Source: an uncultured Dorea sp. (GTDB lineage Bacteria > Bacillota > Clostridia > Lachnospirales > Lachnospiraceae). Taken from it: 64,000 nucleotides of DNA. The stretch is taken from positions 1-64,000 of the forward strand of contig CAMSTW010000010.1 of assembly GCA_947063855.1 (NCBI GenBank), read 5' to 3'. Below the pieces are notes generated by a model that was not told where the DNA came from, made no database searches, and saw only the letters and a list, made by a program, of their open reading frames with translations. Shown here piece by piece: positions 17,832 through 27,245 of the stretch (the first letter of the stretch is position 1; the number at the start of each line of letters is the position of its first letter). The translations under genes were made by a program, and so were the position numbers.

Positions 17832-17862
17832 GACAGAATTTCACGGTCCTTTCGCTGCCACT

Positions 17863-20800
17863 TCAAAATGCCTGTCCCTGCCGTATCTGCGACAGGATAC
17901 CGGGATCCTTGATCTTCGTATCTTCTGCAAAGAGCAGGATCTTCGACATAATCTCCGCCGTCTTGGGATCGTCGTCGATAAACGGCAGGAAGATACGTCC
18001 CCTGTGCTGGGAATGTACCGGCACCACAAACAGCATGGCGTTCCCCGTCTGATGGACCACGCCGCTTCCAAGATGCACGGAATACTGCCCCATCTTCCCG
18101 TCGATGATGGCGTGGCTGCCCTCCAGACGCACATTCTTGATCTTGAACAATTCAAGATTGCATTCTGCGATGGCTCTTCGCATCTCGATGGTCGAGTGAC
18201 TGGTCTCCGGATCCACGCCGCCTGCATGGGCCACGCTCACCGCCAGGTCTACATCCCGCATGACCTCGCTGTAGATGATATCCGGAATCTCCGTAATCTT
18301 CTTTGGCTTCCCTGTCTTCCGGTCTGAGAAGGCCACCCATTCAAGTGTGGGCGCCTCGATGTCGCTTGGCGTAAACCAGTCTGCCATGGCGTAGATACAG
18401 GCAACGATATTCTCCTTATAATAAATCTTCTGAAGGCCGTCCTCATAATCCGCTACCCAGCGCCTTCCCCGAAGTGCGCCTGCCGTCTTCTGCGGCTGGA
18501 TCTGGTTGCCGGAGAAGAGCCTCGACTCTGTCTTTTCCCGTTCTTCGTCTAATTTCAGGTACAGCTCGCGGAACACCTGTTTAAACGGCTGCTTTATCTT
18601 CCTCTCAAACAGCAGCTTCTGGAATTCGTGCCAGCATCCGCCTGTATACAGATCACAGGGGTGTGCGATCAAGATCCTCTCATCCACCTTCACCGGCGTC
18701 ACCGTTCCCTTATGACCGGCAATCCCCTCTTCTGTCAGGAACCCAATCAAAGCCGCCTGGTCTGTCTTCGTATCATCTGACAACTTCACCAACAGGTTCT
18801 CAACGATGGGGCGTACCACCGGATTCCTCTTAAGTTCCAGAAATTCCCAGACCTCAAAGTCCGTCCGGTCTTCCATCGCCTGCTCCATCATCTGTTTCGT
18901 CCTGCCGTACTGTTCCTTTAACTGCTTCGTAACCTCCTGGTATCTCTTGACTGCTTCATCCTTCTTATATTTTGCCGGAACGGATTTTAAGATCTTCCCG
19001 CCTTTTTTGCATTTCAGAGAACTCTTCCCGTTCTCGTCTACAGATATCATCAGCTCGATCTCACCTACAGACTGCCAGTCAAAATAAGCCCCTGACTGTT
19101 CTGCCAGTTTCCCTTCCATGCGCAGCACAAGCCGGGTCACATCGGTAAATCCCGCATTGACGCTTAAGTTCCGAAGGGCAATCTCTGCGGCGCGCCCCTC
19201 GCTCGCCCTGCGCTGGGCGCCGAACTGCCTGCTCTCCTTCTTGTATTTCTGGATGAACTGATACCGGTCTAAGAGTTCCTCCTCCCGCTTAAGTTTCTTA
19301 TCCGTAAGCGGCAGAAGCGGAAGACTCATCAGAAGGTCCTTGTTGCGTTTCGCGTCAATCTCCGATTTTAACGCTTCCTTTTCGACCTTTCCTAAGGCAG
19401 CGTCCGCATATTTTCTCGCCCGCCCATGGGCTGTTCCGGAGGAAGAATACTTCGCCGCATCATACAGAAGCTTGAAATTCTTCTCACCCACACGGCCATA
19501 GGCCTCAAAGAACCAGTGGATATCAAAGGCTCCGTCTCCAAGCTCCTCCGGCGAAAGCGGCGTATACTTCGCAATGACTGAAGTCACCTGCTCGTCGAAG
19601 CGCTCGCTGGTATGAGCCATAAAATAATAACAGGTGCTGGCAAATCCCGGAATCTTAAGATACGCTTCAATCATCGGGATCCACTGCTGGGCATACATGG
19701 CAAGCTCAACCAGCCGCTTCTTTGTGATATCCGTACCCTTAAGCGCCGCCCCAAGATCTTCTGCCGTCTCCCCAGGCTTTGGCGCACATACCTTAAGCAG
19801 ATGACTAAGAACTGACTTACGTTCACTGAGGGAGGAAGAATAGACATATCCCCGCTTAAGAGGATCCTTCCCAAGAGCCGTCAGAATCTGGATCATATAA
19901 TCTATGCCGCAGACCACCCGGATGCGATTGATATATTCTGAAAACGGCGTCGGCTGCTCTCCGCGCTTCAATTCCACGCTTAACACAAGCGGCACAAGCT
20001 CCTCATAAACCTCATGGGCAAACGCCATCTTGGGCATCTCTTCCCCTATGGTGTCAAAATGGTATTTCCCGTCTACAGGCTTAATCACATTCGTCCCAAA
20101 GAAGGAATTTAATGCATAGACACCGGCGTACCTTGAGGTTACTGCCCCTTTCTGCTCCACGGTACTGACAGCCTCCAGTAAGGTTCCAAGCTCCCCAAAC
20201 GAGAATACTGCCTTATAGAACAGATCCTTATCCCAGAATCCCCGCATATAACATTCTACATAATCCGCAAGTCCCAGATAACAACGGTTAGACCTCTGAT
20301 AGGAATACTGCCGGTTCTTCTCCCGCATCTCCTGTCCCAGATAATGCTGTCCAAGCCGGAATCTCAGAGTAAACGCGCTGCCCCAGTCCTTCTCATCTGC
20401 GTCTGAGAGCCAGCGGATCATCTCTGCGAAGACCGGAAGCTCGGCAGAGCGTCTGGTATAAGTTACGACTTCACCGTTCCAGCGCTTTTCACTGACGGAA
20501 AAGATATCGTTGGAGGTATCCAGCACCGAAAGGAATCTTGCCATTCCATACAAGGCAAACTCCGCCTTTAAGGAAGCCGGGATATACTGCGCAGACAGCA
20601 CGGATATCACGGTACGCACCTGCCTGATATGAGAAATAGTAGGCAGGAGATTCTGAAACGGCAGTCTTTTCATCAGTCCGGCTCCGAAAACCTGCTTATA
20701 CAATCTTTTATTCTGGATGTAGGATTCCATCTGCTGACAGCACTGGTCGTAAAGCAGCACTTCCAGAAGAAGCCCGGGGTCTTTAATCTCCCTTTCATAG

Positions 20801-23037
20801 AACCCTTCCCAAAGCTTGCGGAACGGATAGGCATCTAACGGTTCCGCATCCGGATCGCTATGGATATACCGGCTGGTTTTCAGATCGTTTCCAAGCAGTT
20901 CCTCCTGATCCCATGCGGTCTTATAAGACAGCGCGGCGTTCTCTTCGATGAGTCTGCCAAGCTTTTTGCACACACGGACACAAGCCTCTTCACCGTATTG
21001 GAACAAACTTGGCGCCTTGTTATTGTCAATCTCCACAGGCGGCAGTATCCATTCCTTCCCCACATCATACAGGCCGTATCCCGGTGTATTCAGGATATCC
21101 TGGGCGCTGCTTGCTTCTCCTAAGAGCTCTGTTAAAAGTACCTGTTCTTTCCCTGTCGGCTCCCGCAGCGCGCGAAGATGCGGGATTACCTCTTCAAAGC
21201 AGGCGGCGTTCTCCTTCTTTAACGTAAGTGCCAGATCAAGGGCGCCCATATGACATTCTTCGGATGGCTCCTTAAGAAGCCGGGTAATCGATGAGGCAAG
21301 CGCATCCTTATCCTGTCTTCGAAGAAGCGCCAGTGTTCCCTTGCGCCCCTTTTTATATTTCAGATTCTTCTCAATCTGTATGTAATCCTCTTGGGTAAGT
21401 TCCATATCCTCTGCCAGACGGCAGGCTTCCTGGTTCGTATACTCTTCCGGGTTGTGGAGCAGTTCGAACAGTATTTTTTTTCGTGCGGCTGTCTTTGGAC
21501 GATAAAGCAGAAGTCTGGCGGCGGCCGCCCTCGACGCGCCGTAATAAGTATAACCTGTACCCTGCCCGATCAGAGGGATGAATCCTGCCGCCTCATCAAG
21601 CACCCCTTCATCCTTAAGCATCCACGCAATCAGGCAGAGACGCTCGGCCAGATCGGACTGACTCATATGCACCTGATGCCAGGGAAAGATACAGGGTGAA
21701 AGTGTGACTCCCTTCTTAGGCGTTCGCGCAAGTATCTCTTTCAGGACCTGATAGCATCTTAACGCCTCATCTCTTCCGGCAAACATCTCCTCCGGCGCCA
21801 TATCTCTGGGTTTTACCACTTTGCTGTTCCGGAAAGAATAAGTATTACTGTCTTCTGCCTTCACAAGTCTGTAGAAATGATTACTTACCGATCCCATAAA
21901 ACATGGCATGAAACAAGCCACAAATTCCTGATCGTCAGAATCGTTCAGGAGGATTTCTTTTGCCGCCTGCATCCTTAAACATTCGTCCTGAATCGAACCG
22001 GTAAAATAAGAAGCCGTCATCTTCTGATGCTTCGTGCCATGGAAGATCAACTGCCTTACGGCCTCAACCGCTTCATTCGCGTCATAGAATCCCTTCGCCC
22101 AGAGTGCACAGCTGATTGCGACAGAATCTTCTGTATGAAGCTGCTCTTCACAAAACGCAGGGTCTCTCAAACACTGCCCCATCTGCCGTAGTAATTTATC
22201 CGAAATCCTGTCCACGCTTCTTTCGTCAAATATCCCAATCCAGGTGGAGACTGCCCTCTTTACAGAAGAGTACCGAATCAGATCATTCTCCTCAATGCCG
22301 GCAAACAGATGTAAGAACGCCTCCGGCCGTCCGGCGTCCATCATCTCGCAGACCGCCTGTCTCGCTCCCTCCTGCAGTCTTGCCGCCAGAAGGAATCTGC
22401 CAAGGATATCATATAATTCCTCATTCCGGCACATCACGATTCCCTTGATCAGCTCGTGGCTGAGCATAGCCGTATTCCCTTCGCCAAGGAGAATATCCTT
22501 CACTGCCTGCACCGCTTTTTCCTCTCCCCGGTCAATCTGCGCCGCCAGTATCTCCGCGTAAGAGAAATGTTCGTTCCGCGCATGGTCGTAAATCTCCGGC
22601 GCCGTATTCCCGGTCAGAAGATCCGCAAGCGCAGCACCGTAGAACCCAAGCCTTGAATACGCCCTTAATATCCTTACGCTCTGCTCCGCAAAAGGCGCAT
22701 AGCTGTCCGACCTGAGACTTCTTCTGTACCATCCTGCCGTCATCTGGTACTGGTTCATCTGATCCAGCGCATAATAAAACTCATCCCTGCAGCCTTTGGG
22801 CACACACACATCTACCAGATTCTTATACTTGCTTTGGTATAGTTCGCTCAGCGTTCCAAAGGTCTTCCCTGCCAGAAGCTTTCTCATCTCATTGCAGACG
22901 TTCTGAGGGATCGTATAGCCATAGACATCCGGCAGCATCTCCTTTTCCTGCTTCGAAAGACGGTTCCCCTTCCCGGCTGTTTCCTTCACCCAGTCTTCTG
23001 TTAATTTCCTTCTCGTCTGATATGTAAATTCCGCCAT
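17863..23037 (-). CDS. Giant DUF4132 domain protein (MolR/YehI-like)
   Basis: Protein of 1724 aa. The C-terminal ~250 residues (RWVADYEDGLQKIYYKENI, ADWFTPSDIE, FSDRKTGKPK, VHAGGVDPETSHSTIEMR-like core and HLGSGVVHQ) match the DUF4132 domain of E. coli YehI/MolR-type proteins. The rest is helical, probably HEAT-like repeats and a DUF5724-type N-terminal region. No signal peptide or membrane segment. The ATG has AAGGAACGG upstream. In other bacteria such proteins appear next to MoxR-type AAA and VWA genes; here the only likely partner is the 138-aa gene just upstream. Molecular role unknown. Confidence 0.8.
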   Translation of the reverse strand: MAEFTYQTRRKLTEDWVKETAGKGNRLSKQEKEMLPDVYGYTIPQNVCNEMRKLLAGKTFGTLSELYQSKYKNLVDVCVPKGCRDEFYYALDQMNQYQMTAGWYRRSLRSDSYAPFAEQSVRILRAYSRLGFYGAALADLLTGNTAPEIYDHARNEHFSYAEILAAQIDRGEEKAVQAVKDILLGEGNTAMLSHELIKGIVMCRNEELYDILGRFLLAARLQEGARQAVCEMMDAGRPEAFLHLFAGIEENDLIRYSSVKRAVSTWIGIFDERSVDRISDKLLRQMGQCLRDPAFCEEQLHTEDSVAISCALWAKGFYDANEAVEAVRQLIFHGTKHQKMTASYFTGSIQDECLRMQAAKEILLNDSDDQEFVACFMPCFMGSVSNHFYRLVKAEDSNTYSFRNSKVVKPRDMAPEEMFAGRDEALRCYQVLKEILARTPKKGVTLSPCIFPWHQVHMSQSDLAERLCLIAWMLKDEGVLDEAAGFIPLIGQGTGYTYYGASRAAAARLLLYRPKTAARKKILFELLHNPEEYTNQEACRLAEDMELTQEDYIQIEKNLKYKKGRKGTLALLRRQDKDALASSITRLLKEPSEECHMGALDLALTLKKENAACFEEVIPHLRALREPTGKEQVLLTELLGEASSAQDILNTPGYGLYDVGKEWILPPVEIDNNKAPSLFQYGEEACVRVCKKLGRLIEENAALSYKTAWDQEELLGNDLKTSRYIHSDPDAEPLDAYPFRKLWEGFYEREIKDPGLLLEVLLYDQCCQQMESYIQNKRLYKQVFGAGLMKRLPFQNLLPTISHIRQVRTVISVLSAQYIPASLKAEFALYGMARFLSVLDTSNDIFSVSEKRWNGEVVTYTRRSAELPVFAEMIRWLSDADEKDWGSAFTLRFRLGQHYLGQEMREKNRQYSYQRSNRCYLGLADYVECYMRGFWDKDLFYKAVFSFGELGTLLEAVSTVEQKGAVTSRYAGVYALNSFFGTNVIKPVDGKYHFDTIGEEMPKMAFAHEVYEELVPLVLSVELKRGEQPTPFSEYINRIRVVCGIDYMIQILTALGKDPLKRGYVYSSSLSERKSVLSHLLKVCAPKPGETAEDLGAALKGTDITKKRLVELAMYAQQWIPMIEAYLKIPGFASTCYYFMAHTSERFDEQVTSVIAKYTPLSPEELGDGAFDIHWFFEAYGRVGEKNFKLLYDAAKYSSSGTAHGRARKYADAALGKVEKEALKSEIDAKRNKDLLMSLPLLPLTDKKLKREEELLDRYQFIQKYKKESRQFGAQRRASEGRAAEIALRNLSVNAGFTDVTRLVLRMEGKLAEQSGAYFDWQSVGEIELMISVDENGKSSLKCKKGGKILKSVPAKYKKDEAVKRYQEVTKQLKEQYGRTKQMMEQAMEDRTDFEVWEFLELKRNPVVRPIVENLLVKLSDDTKTDQAALIGFLTEEGIAGHKGTVTPVKVDERILIAHPCDLYTGGCWHEFQKLLFERKIKQPFKQVFRELYLKLDEEREKTESRLFSGNQIQPQKTAGALRGRRWVADYEDGLQKIYYKENIVACIYAMADWFTPSDIEAPTLEWVAFSDRKTGKPKKITEIPDIIYSEVMRDVDLAVSVAHAGGVDPETSHSTIEMRRAIAECNLELFKIKNVRLEGSHAIIDGKMGQYSVHLGSGVVHQTGNAMLFVVPVHSQHRGRIFLPFIDDDPKTAEIMSKILLFAEDTKIKDPGILSQIRQGQAF

Positions 23038-23262
23038 ATCCGTTCCTTCCTTCTTACTCTCATTCTACTCTTCTTTTCCTGCCCCGGACAAGCCGGAGCC
23101 AAAATGCGCAGTATTTCGTTGTTAAGCGCCTAATCTGTCAGACATACTCTGACACTCCTGTCATAAGCGTGTTTCGAATCCATACCACACTTCCGCATCA
23201 GCATCCCGTCTCAATTTTGCAAAAATATGCCGCCTGTATAGTTGGAAATGTGTCTGGTCCGG

Positions 23263-23679
23263 CTATCCCGACAGCATCGTAAGCCTCACAAAGGTAAAAA
23301 CCAGATCCTCCCTATAGGGTATCGCGTCTTCAAGCCCCGTCAGTTCTTCATCGCCGGCAAATACCCTGTAGATCCCATCCTCAAAGCATTGGATTGTATT
23401 TTCGGCCGCTTCTTTAAAACTGGCTTTCCCGCCGTAATGCACGCCAAAGGAGACCTTGCCCCGCAAAGCCTGCCCCGCAATCTCCTCCCGTGTCAAAAAA
23501 GGCAGAAGCTGCCCCTCGTCCGTCCGCTCATTGTAATCCTTCACGCCAAGCTTCGTAAGTTCAAGCAGCAATTCCCGAACCGTCTCCGGCCTCTCATCCA
23601 GAACGAAAGGGACTGGGGGGAGCTCCTTACTCATGCGTCTGCCCGGCTTTTTCATCCTTACATAGATTGTAAATGACAT
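23263..23679 (-). CDS. Small conserved hypothetical protein, likely partner of DUF4132 protein
   Basis: Protein of 138 aa beginning MSFTIYVRMKKPGRR, with a predicted alpha/beta fold and no membrane segment. A GGAGGG site lies eight bases before the ATG. It ends 225 bp before the DUF4132 gene on the same strand. From memory, similar short proteins with a KVSFGxxYGGK-like centre are found beside DUF4132 genes, which supports a working pair, but I cannot name a family. The C-terminus (FTFVRLTMLSG) completes the last strand, so it appears intact. Confidence 0.65.
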   Translation of the reverse strand: MSFTIYVRMKKPGRRMSKELPPVPFVLDERPETVRELLLELTKLGVKDYNERTDEGQLLPFLTREEIAGQALRGKVSFGVHYGGKASFKEAAENTIQCFEDGIYRVFAGDEELTGLEDAIPYREDLVFTFVRLTMLSG

Positions 23680-23829
23680 CTTTTCGCCCTCCGCATTTTC
23701 CTGTCATTCAAATGAATCCGCATTTTCATACAATTCCTAAGAAAACTGGACTCACATCTTCCTCTACGTATAAGTATACTTAGCGAAGCCGGAAATAGCA
23801 ACTATGTTCATCGAAAAGGTACAAAATAA

Positions 23830-24261
23830 CTACAGGACATGGTAATGCGGCTTCTCTTCCCCATACAGCCAGTAAGAAAGATATCCCCCAAGAAAGATTC
23901 CAAGCGCACACAGTCCCGAGAAAATAATCATAAAGGGCAGGCAAATCTGCCCAAATAACTGAAAAGGCTGATTGCTGTAATCCCAGACCGCCATATGAAG
24001 CCATTTATTTACAACAATTCCTGTGATGAACTCCATCGCCGTCACAAATATGATACACCTGAGGATCTGTCTCCATAACGCATCCTCCCAGCGGACTGCC
24101 TGCCCCTGCACCGTGAAAAAGACCATACAGACTCCGCCAAGTATGAACATGGACCAATGGGAAAAACCACGGAAAAACACCTCAAAAAAGTAATAAAGAC
24201 ATCCCCCTAATGTCCACAGGAACAAATATTCACTTACTTTTTTCATACTCAATTTACTCAT
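23830..24261 (-). CDS. CmpB-like putative ABC-transporter type IV membrane protein
   Basis: Membrane protein of about 143 aa with four to five hydrophobic segments. GCLYYFFEVFFRGFSHWSM and a later VWDYS are characteristic of the ABC_trans_CmpB family of small clostridial membrane proteins, whose transport role is not proven. The track's longer version starts at a GTG overlapping the TfoX stop, but that extra segment would be encoded by a terminator-like hairpin; the ATG at 24261 has GAGGG ten bases upstream, so I use it. If the GTG is used, the N-terminus gains 31 aa of non-membrane sequence. Confidence 0.65.
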   Translation of the reverse strand: MSKLSMKKVSEYLFLWTLGGCLYYFFEVFFRGFSHWSMFILGGVCMVFFTVQGQAVRWEDALWRQILRCIIFVTAMEFITGIVVNKWLHMAVWDYSNQPFQLFGQICLPFMIIFSGLCALGIFLGGYLSYWLYGEEKPHYHVL

Positions 24262-24263
24262 AG

Positions 24264-24310
24264 AAAAAACGCCCTCACTCATGTTATTCATAACATAGTG
24301 TAAGCGTTTT
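24264..24310. terminator. Long terminator-like hairpin between TfoX and CmpB-like genes
   Basis: Minus strand reads AAAACGC, then interrupted arms ATGTTAT/ATAACAT within CAC/GTG pairs, then GCGTTTTTT. The near-perfect stem with a U-run looks like an intrinsic terminator of the TfoX-side operon, and it works on paper in both directions. Its distal arm includes the GAGGG that would serve the CmpB-like gene, so it might also act as an attenuator. Confidence 0.6.
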
Positions 24311-24350
24311 CGCCGCAGATTATAGGTGGTATTTATTTCTCTGTATTTTT

Positions 24351-24611
24351 TCACTCATTTTTCAAGAAATCACTGAACTCTTTCAGTTCCTTTTTTCGTT
24401 CTTCCGGCAGAAGATTGAATTCAATGCCCTGAACGGCTCCTTCCAGTGCATACAAATGCACCAGGCAGACATTCGGATACCGCTGCTTCAACTTTACAAA
24501 AGTCTGTTCGGCTCCAGCCTTAATAAGCTTCTCCTGTGAATCAATTCCAATCGCTGTAAGCTTCTTTGACATTTCCCTGCCTATATTCATCATAGTGGTC
24601 AATTCCGTCAT
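24351..24611 (-). CDS. TfoX C-terminal domain protein
   Basis: Protein of 86 aa that is only the TfoX_C helix-hairpin-helix-like domain: MNIGREMSKKLTAIGIDSQE at the start matches the LPNIGKxxxxxLxxIGI pattern, then HLYALEGAVQG. In Enterobacteria and Vibrio TfoX/Sxy activates competence genes, but stand-alone C-terminal domains in Firmicutes have no shown role. It lies 13 bp after the glycosyltransferase gene on the same transcript and before a hairpin terminator. Confidence 0.85.
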   Translation of the reverse strand: MTELTTMMNIGREMSKKLTAIGIDSQEKLIKAGAEQTFVKLKQRYPNVCLVHLYALEGAVQGIEFNLLPEERKKELKEFSDFLKNE

Positions 24612-24624
24612 AATTCTCTCCGTT

Positions 24625-25839
24625 TCATATATGATCTATTTCAGAAACCTCTTCATAGATCCCACTGATCTTCTTAGAAGTATTCTCCCACAGATATTCT
24701 TCCGAGACCATCTCCTGTGCCTTTCTTCCCACTTCGTTCACAATCTCATTATGTTCAAATATATACACAAGCCTTCCCGCCAGTTCCCGGACATTTTCCG
24801 CTTCATACAGGAATCCATTCTCCCCGTCACGGATTAACTCGGTAAAGCCTCCGACATCCGACGCAAGGACGCAGCATCCTCTGCTCATAGCCTCAAGAGC
24901 CGCCGTCGAAAAAGCTTCCTTTCTGCTTGGAAGGACGACGCACATTGCTTTCTCATAGTACTTCAAAACCTGATCCTGACTTATCAGACCTGTAAATTCT
25001 GTCTGTTCCCACACATGCAGTTCCTCACATAAGCCCTTCAGCCTGGCTTCTGTGCTTCCGGTTCCGATGATCGTAAGCCGGACTCTTTCCCTGTAAGCAT
25101 CCGGCAGCAGGCTGACGGCACGAATCAACTGATCCACGCCCTTTACTTCTTCAAGTCTTCCGCAGAAGACAATCTCCCCATCCGGAAGAATCGGCTTCTT
25201 CCGCTTCTTGATCGTAAGATTCACACTGTTATGAATCGTCCGTATCTTACTCTCGTCCCGGAATATGAATCTTTGAAGGATCTCATCCCGGATAAAATCA
25301 CTGACACACAGGATCTTGTCCACGTTATTGACCAGATACCGACGCACATTGTCGATCATCCATCCCTCTCCCGAATTCATGGAATGCATGGTCACTATCA
25401 CAGGTATCTCAAGATACCTGCCAAGCATCACCGCGCCAAAGGAGATAAACGCGTCGTGAAGATGAATCAGCCGGTAACTGTCTTCCGAATCGTCCAGATA
25501 CGCCATTGCTCCTTTTAAGAATAACTGGTTCAGGATTGCGGTCTCATAATCAAAGACATCCTTTTCCTCCAGATCAGAAAGAATCGTCTGCTCTTCTTTG
25601 GAGAGAAGATGCGCAAAATCCGTATATACTTCCACTACTTTACGTTCCGTCGTATCCTCAGTGACCGCATACAGCGTCTCTTTGGGATACTTGTACGCCG
25701 CGCTGGTCTTCATGCGCCCAATCAGCAAAGTAAGCGGATATCCTTGTCTTATTAATTCATCTGCCAGGTTTTTCACATGTATCCCGATTCCGCCATAAGA
25801 CGGTTCATAATCAGGCGATATAATCAGTATTCTCTTCAT
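24625..25839 (-). CDS. Glycosyltransferase family 4
   Basis: GT-B fold retaining glycosyltransferase of 404 aa. N-terminal ISPDYEPSYGGIGIHVKNLA is the acceptor-side strand and glycine loop of GT4; the C-terminal half has VFCGRLEEVKGVDQLIRA and EAFSTAALEAMSRG, the E-x7-E donor-nucleotide motif. No membrane segments, so cytosolic or peripheral. It probably builds a cell-surface glycan or glycolipid; donor and acceptor are unknown. It is 8 bp downstream of the 2-hydroxyacid dehydrogenase gene and leads into the TfoX gene. Confidence 0.9.
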   Translation of the reverse strand: MKRILIISPDYEPSYGGIGIHVKNLADELIRQGYPLTLLIGRMKTSAAYKYPKETLYAVTEDTTERKVVEVYTDFAHLLSKEEQTILSDLEEKDVFDYETAILNQLFLKGAMAYLDDSEDSYRLIHLHDAFISFGAVMLGRYLEIPVIVTMHSMNSGEGWMIDNVRRYLVNNVDKILCVSDFIRDEILQRFIFRDESKIRTIHNSVNLTIKKRKKPILPDGEIVFCGRLEEVKGVDQLIRAVSLLPDAYRERVRLTIIGTGSTEARLKGLCEELHVWEQTEFTGLISQDQVLKYYEKAMCVVLPSRKEAFSTAALEAMSRGCCVLASDVGGFTELIRDGENGFLYEAENVRELAGRLVYIFEHNEIVNEVGRKAQEMVSEEYLWENTSKKISGIYEEVSEIDHI

Positions 25840-25847
25840 TGGAAATC

Positions 25848-26813
25848 TTACACCCTTTTTCTGTATCCTGTAGTAAAATCCACTTCATTTCGAAGAGGTC
25901 TCCCCTCAAGAAATGCCTGGAAATTCTCTCCTGCAATCTTCACCGCCCGCTCAAGAATATCCAGTGTATGATAATTCCCCGCCACATGGGGAGTAATCAT
26001 CAGATTCGGCGTATCCCAAAGCAGGGAATCCTCCGGCAGAGGTTCCTGCTCCGCCACATCTATCGCCGCGCCCGCAATCACGCCTTCTTTCAGTACTCTG
26101 ATCAGATCCTGCGTGGGAATCAGGCTCCCGCGGCCGATATTAACAAGCACCGCCTCCGGCTTCATCAGACGAAGCTTTCTCTCATCCAACAGATGACAGG
26201 TCTCAGGTGTCTCCGGCAGTGTACATACAACAATATCGGCACATGGCAGCAGTTCTTCCAGTGCATCCATCTGATACAAACCTTCCAGATATTCCGGCTT
26301 ATCTGCCGGACTTCGCCTCACACCGGTTACCTTACTGCCCAGAGCATTCATTTTCCGTGCAAATGTATCGCCAATATCGCCCAGGCCTAATACCAGCGTT
26401 TTGCTGCCCGCAATATTTGTTACCATTCCCTCGTCATGCCAGTTGTGCTTTTTACGGTTCTCTTCATACAGGGGTAATTTCTTCTTCAATGCAAATACAA
26501 CCCCGATCAGATATTCTGCAATCGTAACACCGTATGCGCCCGTGGCATTACACAATTTCACCCCTGCCGGGAGGACGCCCGGGCGAACATACTCGTTAGA
26601 TCCTGCGCTGTCCAACTGCAAAAACTGAAGATGCCGTGCATGCGGCAGATACTCTGTCTTCACATTGCCCAATATGTAGTCCGCACGCTCAACCATCTCT
26701 CTGGCTGCTCCTTCTTTACGTGATGCATAGGTAAAATGCATGTCCTTACCGATTGATTCCAGATACCTGCGGTGTTCCTCAAGAACCGGTATCGTTACTA
26801 ATACTTCCTTCAT
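25848..26813 (-). CDS. D-isomer specific 2-hydroxyacid dehydrogenase
   Basis: Protein of 321 aa in the phosphoglycerate/glyoxylate reductase-like family. The NAD-binding loop is VLGLGDIGDTFARK in mid-protein; the catalytic residues are in NIGRGSL (Arg), AEQEPLP (Glu) and TPHVAG (His). It should reduce a 2-oxo acid to the D-hydroxy acid with NAD(P)H. The substrate is not determined. It shares a transcript with the glycosyltransferase gene, which does not itself explain its role. Upstream lies an AT-rich gene-free stretch. Confidence 0.9.
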   Translation of the reverse strand: MKEVLVTIPVLEEHRRYLESIGKDMHFTYASRKEGAAREMVERADYILGNVKTEYLPHARHLQFLQLDSAGSNEYVRPGVLPAGVKLCNATGAYGVTIAEYLIGVVFALKKKLPLYEENRKKHNWHDEGMVTNIAGSKTLVLGLGDIGDTFARKMNALGSKVTGVRRSPADKPEYLEGLYQMDALEELLPCADIVVCTLPETPETCHLLDERKLRLMKPEAVLVNIGRGSLIPTQDLIRVLKEGVIAGAAIDVAEQEPLPEDSLLWDTPNLMITPHVAGNYHTLDILERAVKIAGENFQAFLEGRPLRNEVDFTTGYRKRV

Positions 26814-27160
26814 CTATTGATTTCCTTTCTGTAATTAAATTCATCATGAAACAGATATCTATTAGCCAATTGCCAGAAATGAAAGCCTGCCCCCCTGATC
26901 CTCTGTCCATAAATACTTCATATTCCTATCAGTTCTTTCTGTAAAGATATAAACATTCACTGGACTATTATACCATATTTTTACTATATTACATATAAAA
27001 TTTTTTATGTACATTTTCCATGTACATTTATTTTCATCAAAACTGATATATGTAATGGAAATTCATGTGTTTTCCCGGAGTGGTTTTTCGTGAGGCAGAC
27101 GATTCGAGAACTATCAAGACAAATGTCGAAATATGTCGAAAAAATTAGCTGTAACACATA
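26814..27160. other. AT-rich gene-free stretch between divergent genes
   Basis: About 350 bp between the dehydrogenase gene and the plus-strand toxin-like locus. It is AT-rich with A/T runs near 26,980-27,060 and a repeated ATGTCGAA element near 27,123-27,140. I found no convincing ORF or RNA gene; it may hold decayed upstream parts of the toxin locus. Confidence 0.5.
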
Positions 27161-27189
27161 TTGTCACAAGAATATTCACATGGTAGAAT
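27161..27189 (+). promoter_or_regulatory. Promoter for the toxin-like locus
   Basis: TTGTCA, a 17-bp spacer and TAGAAT on the plus strand, about 57 bp before the 170-aa ORF. It is the only good sigma-A-like promoter seen for this AT-rich plus-strand locus. Confidence 0.55.
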
Positions 27190-27245
27190 AACATTAATAG
27201 ATTAGCAGGGGATGAAGATTACATCTATGCGAATTCCAATACATT

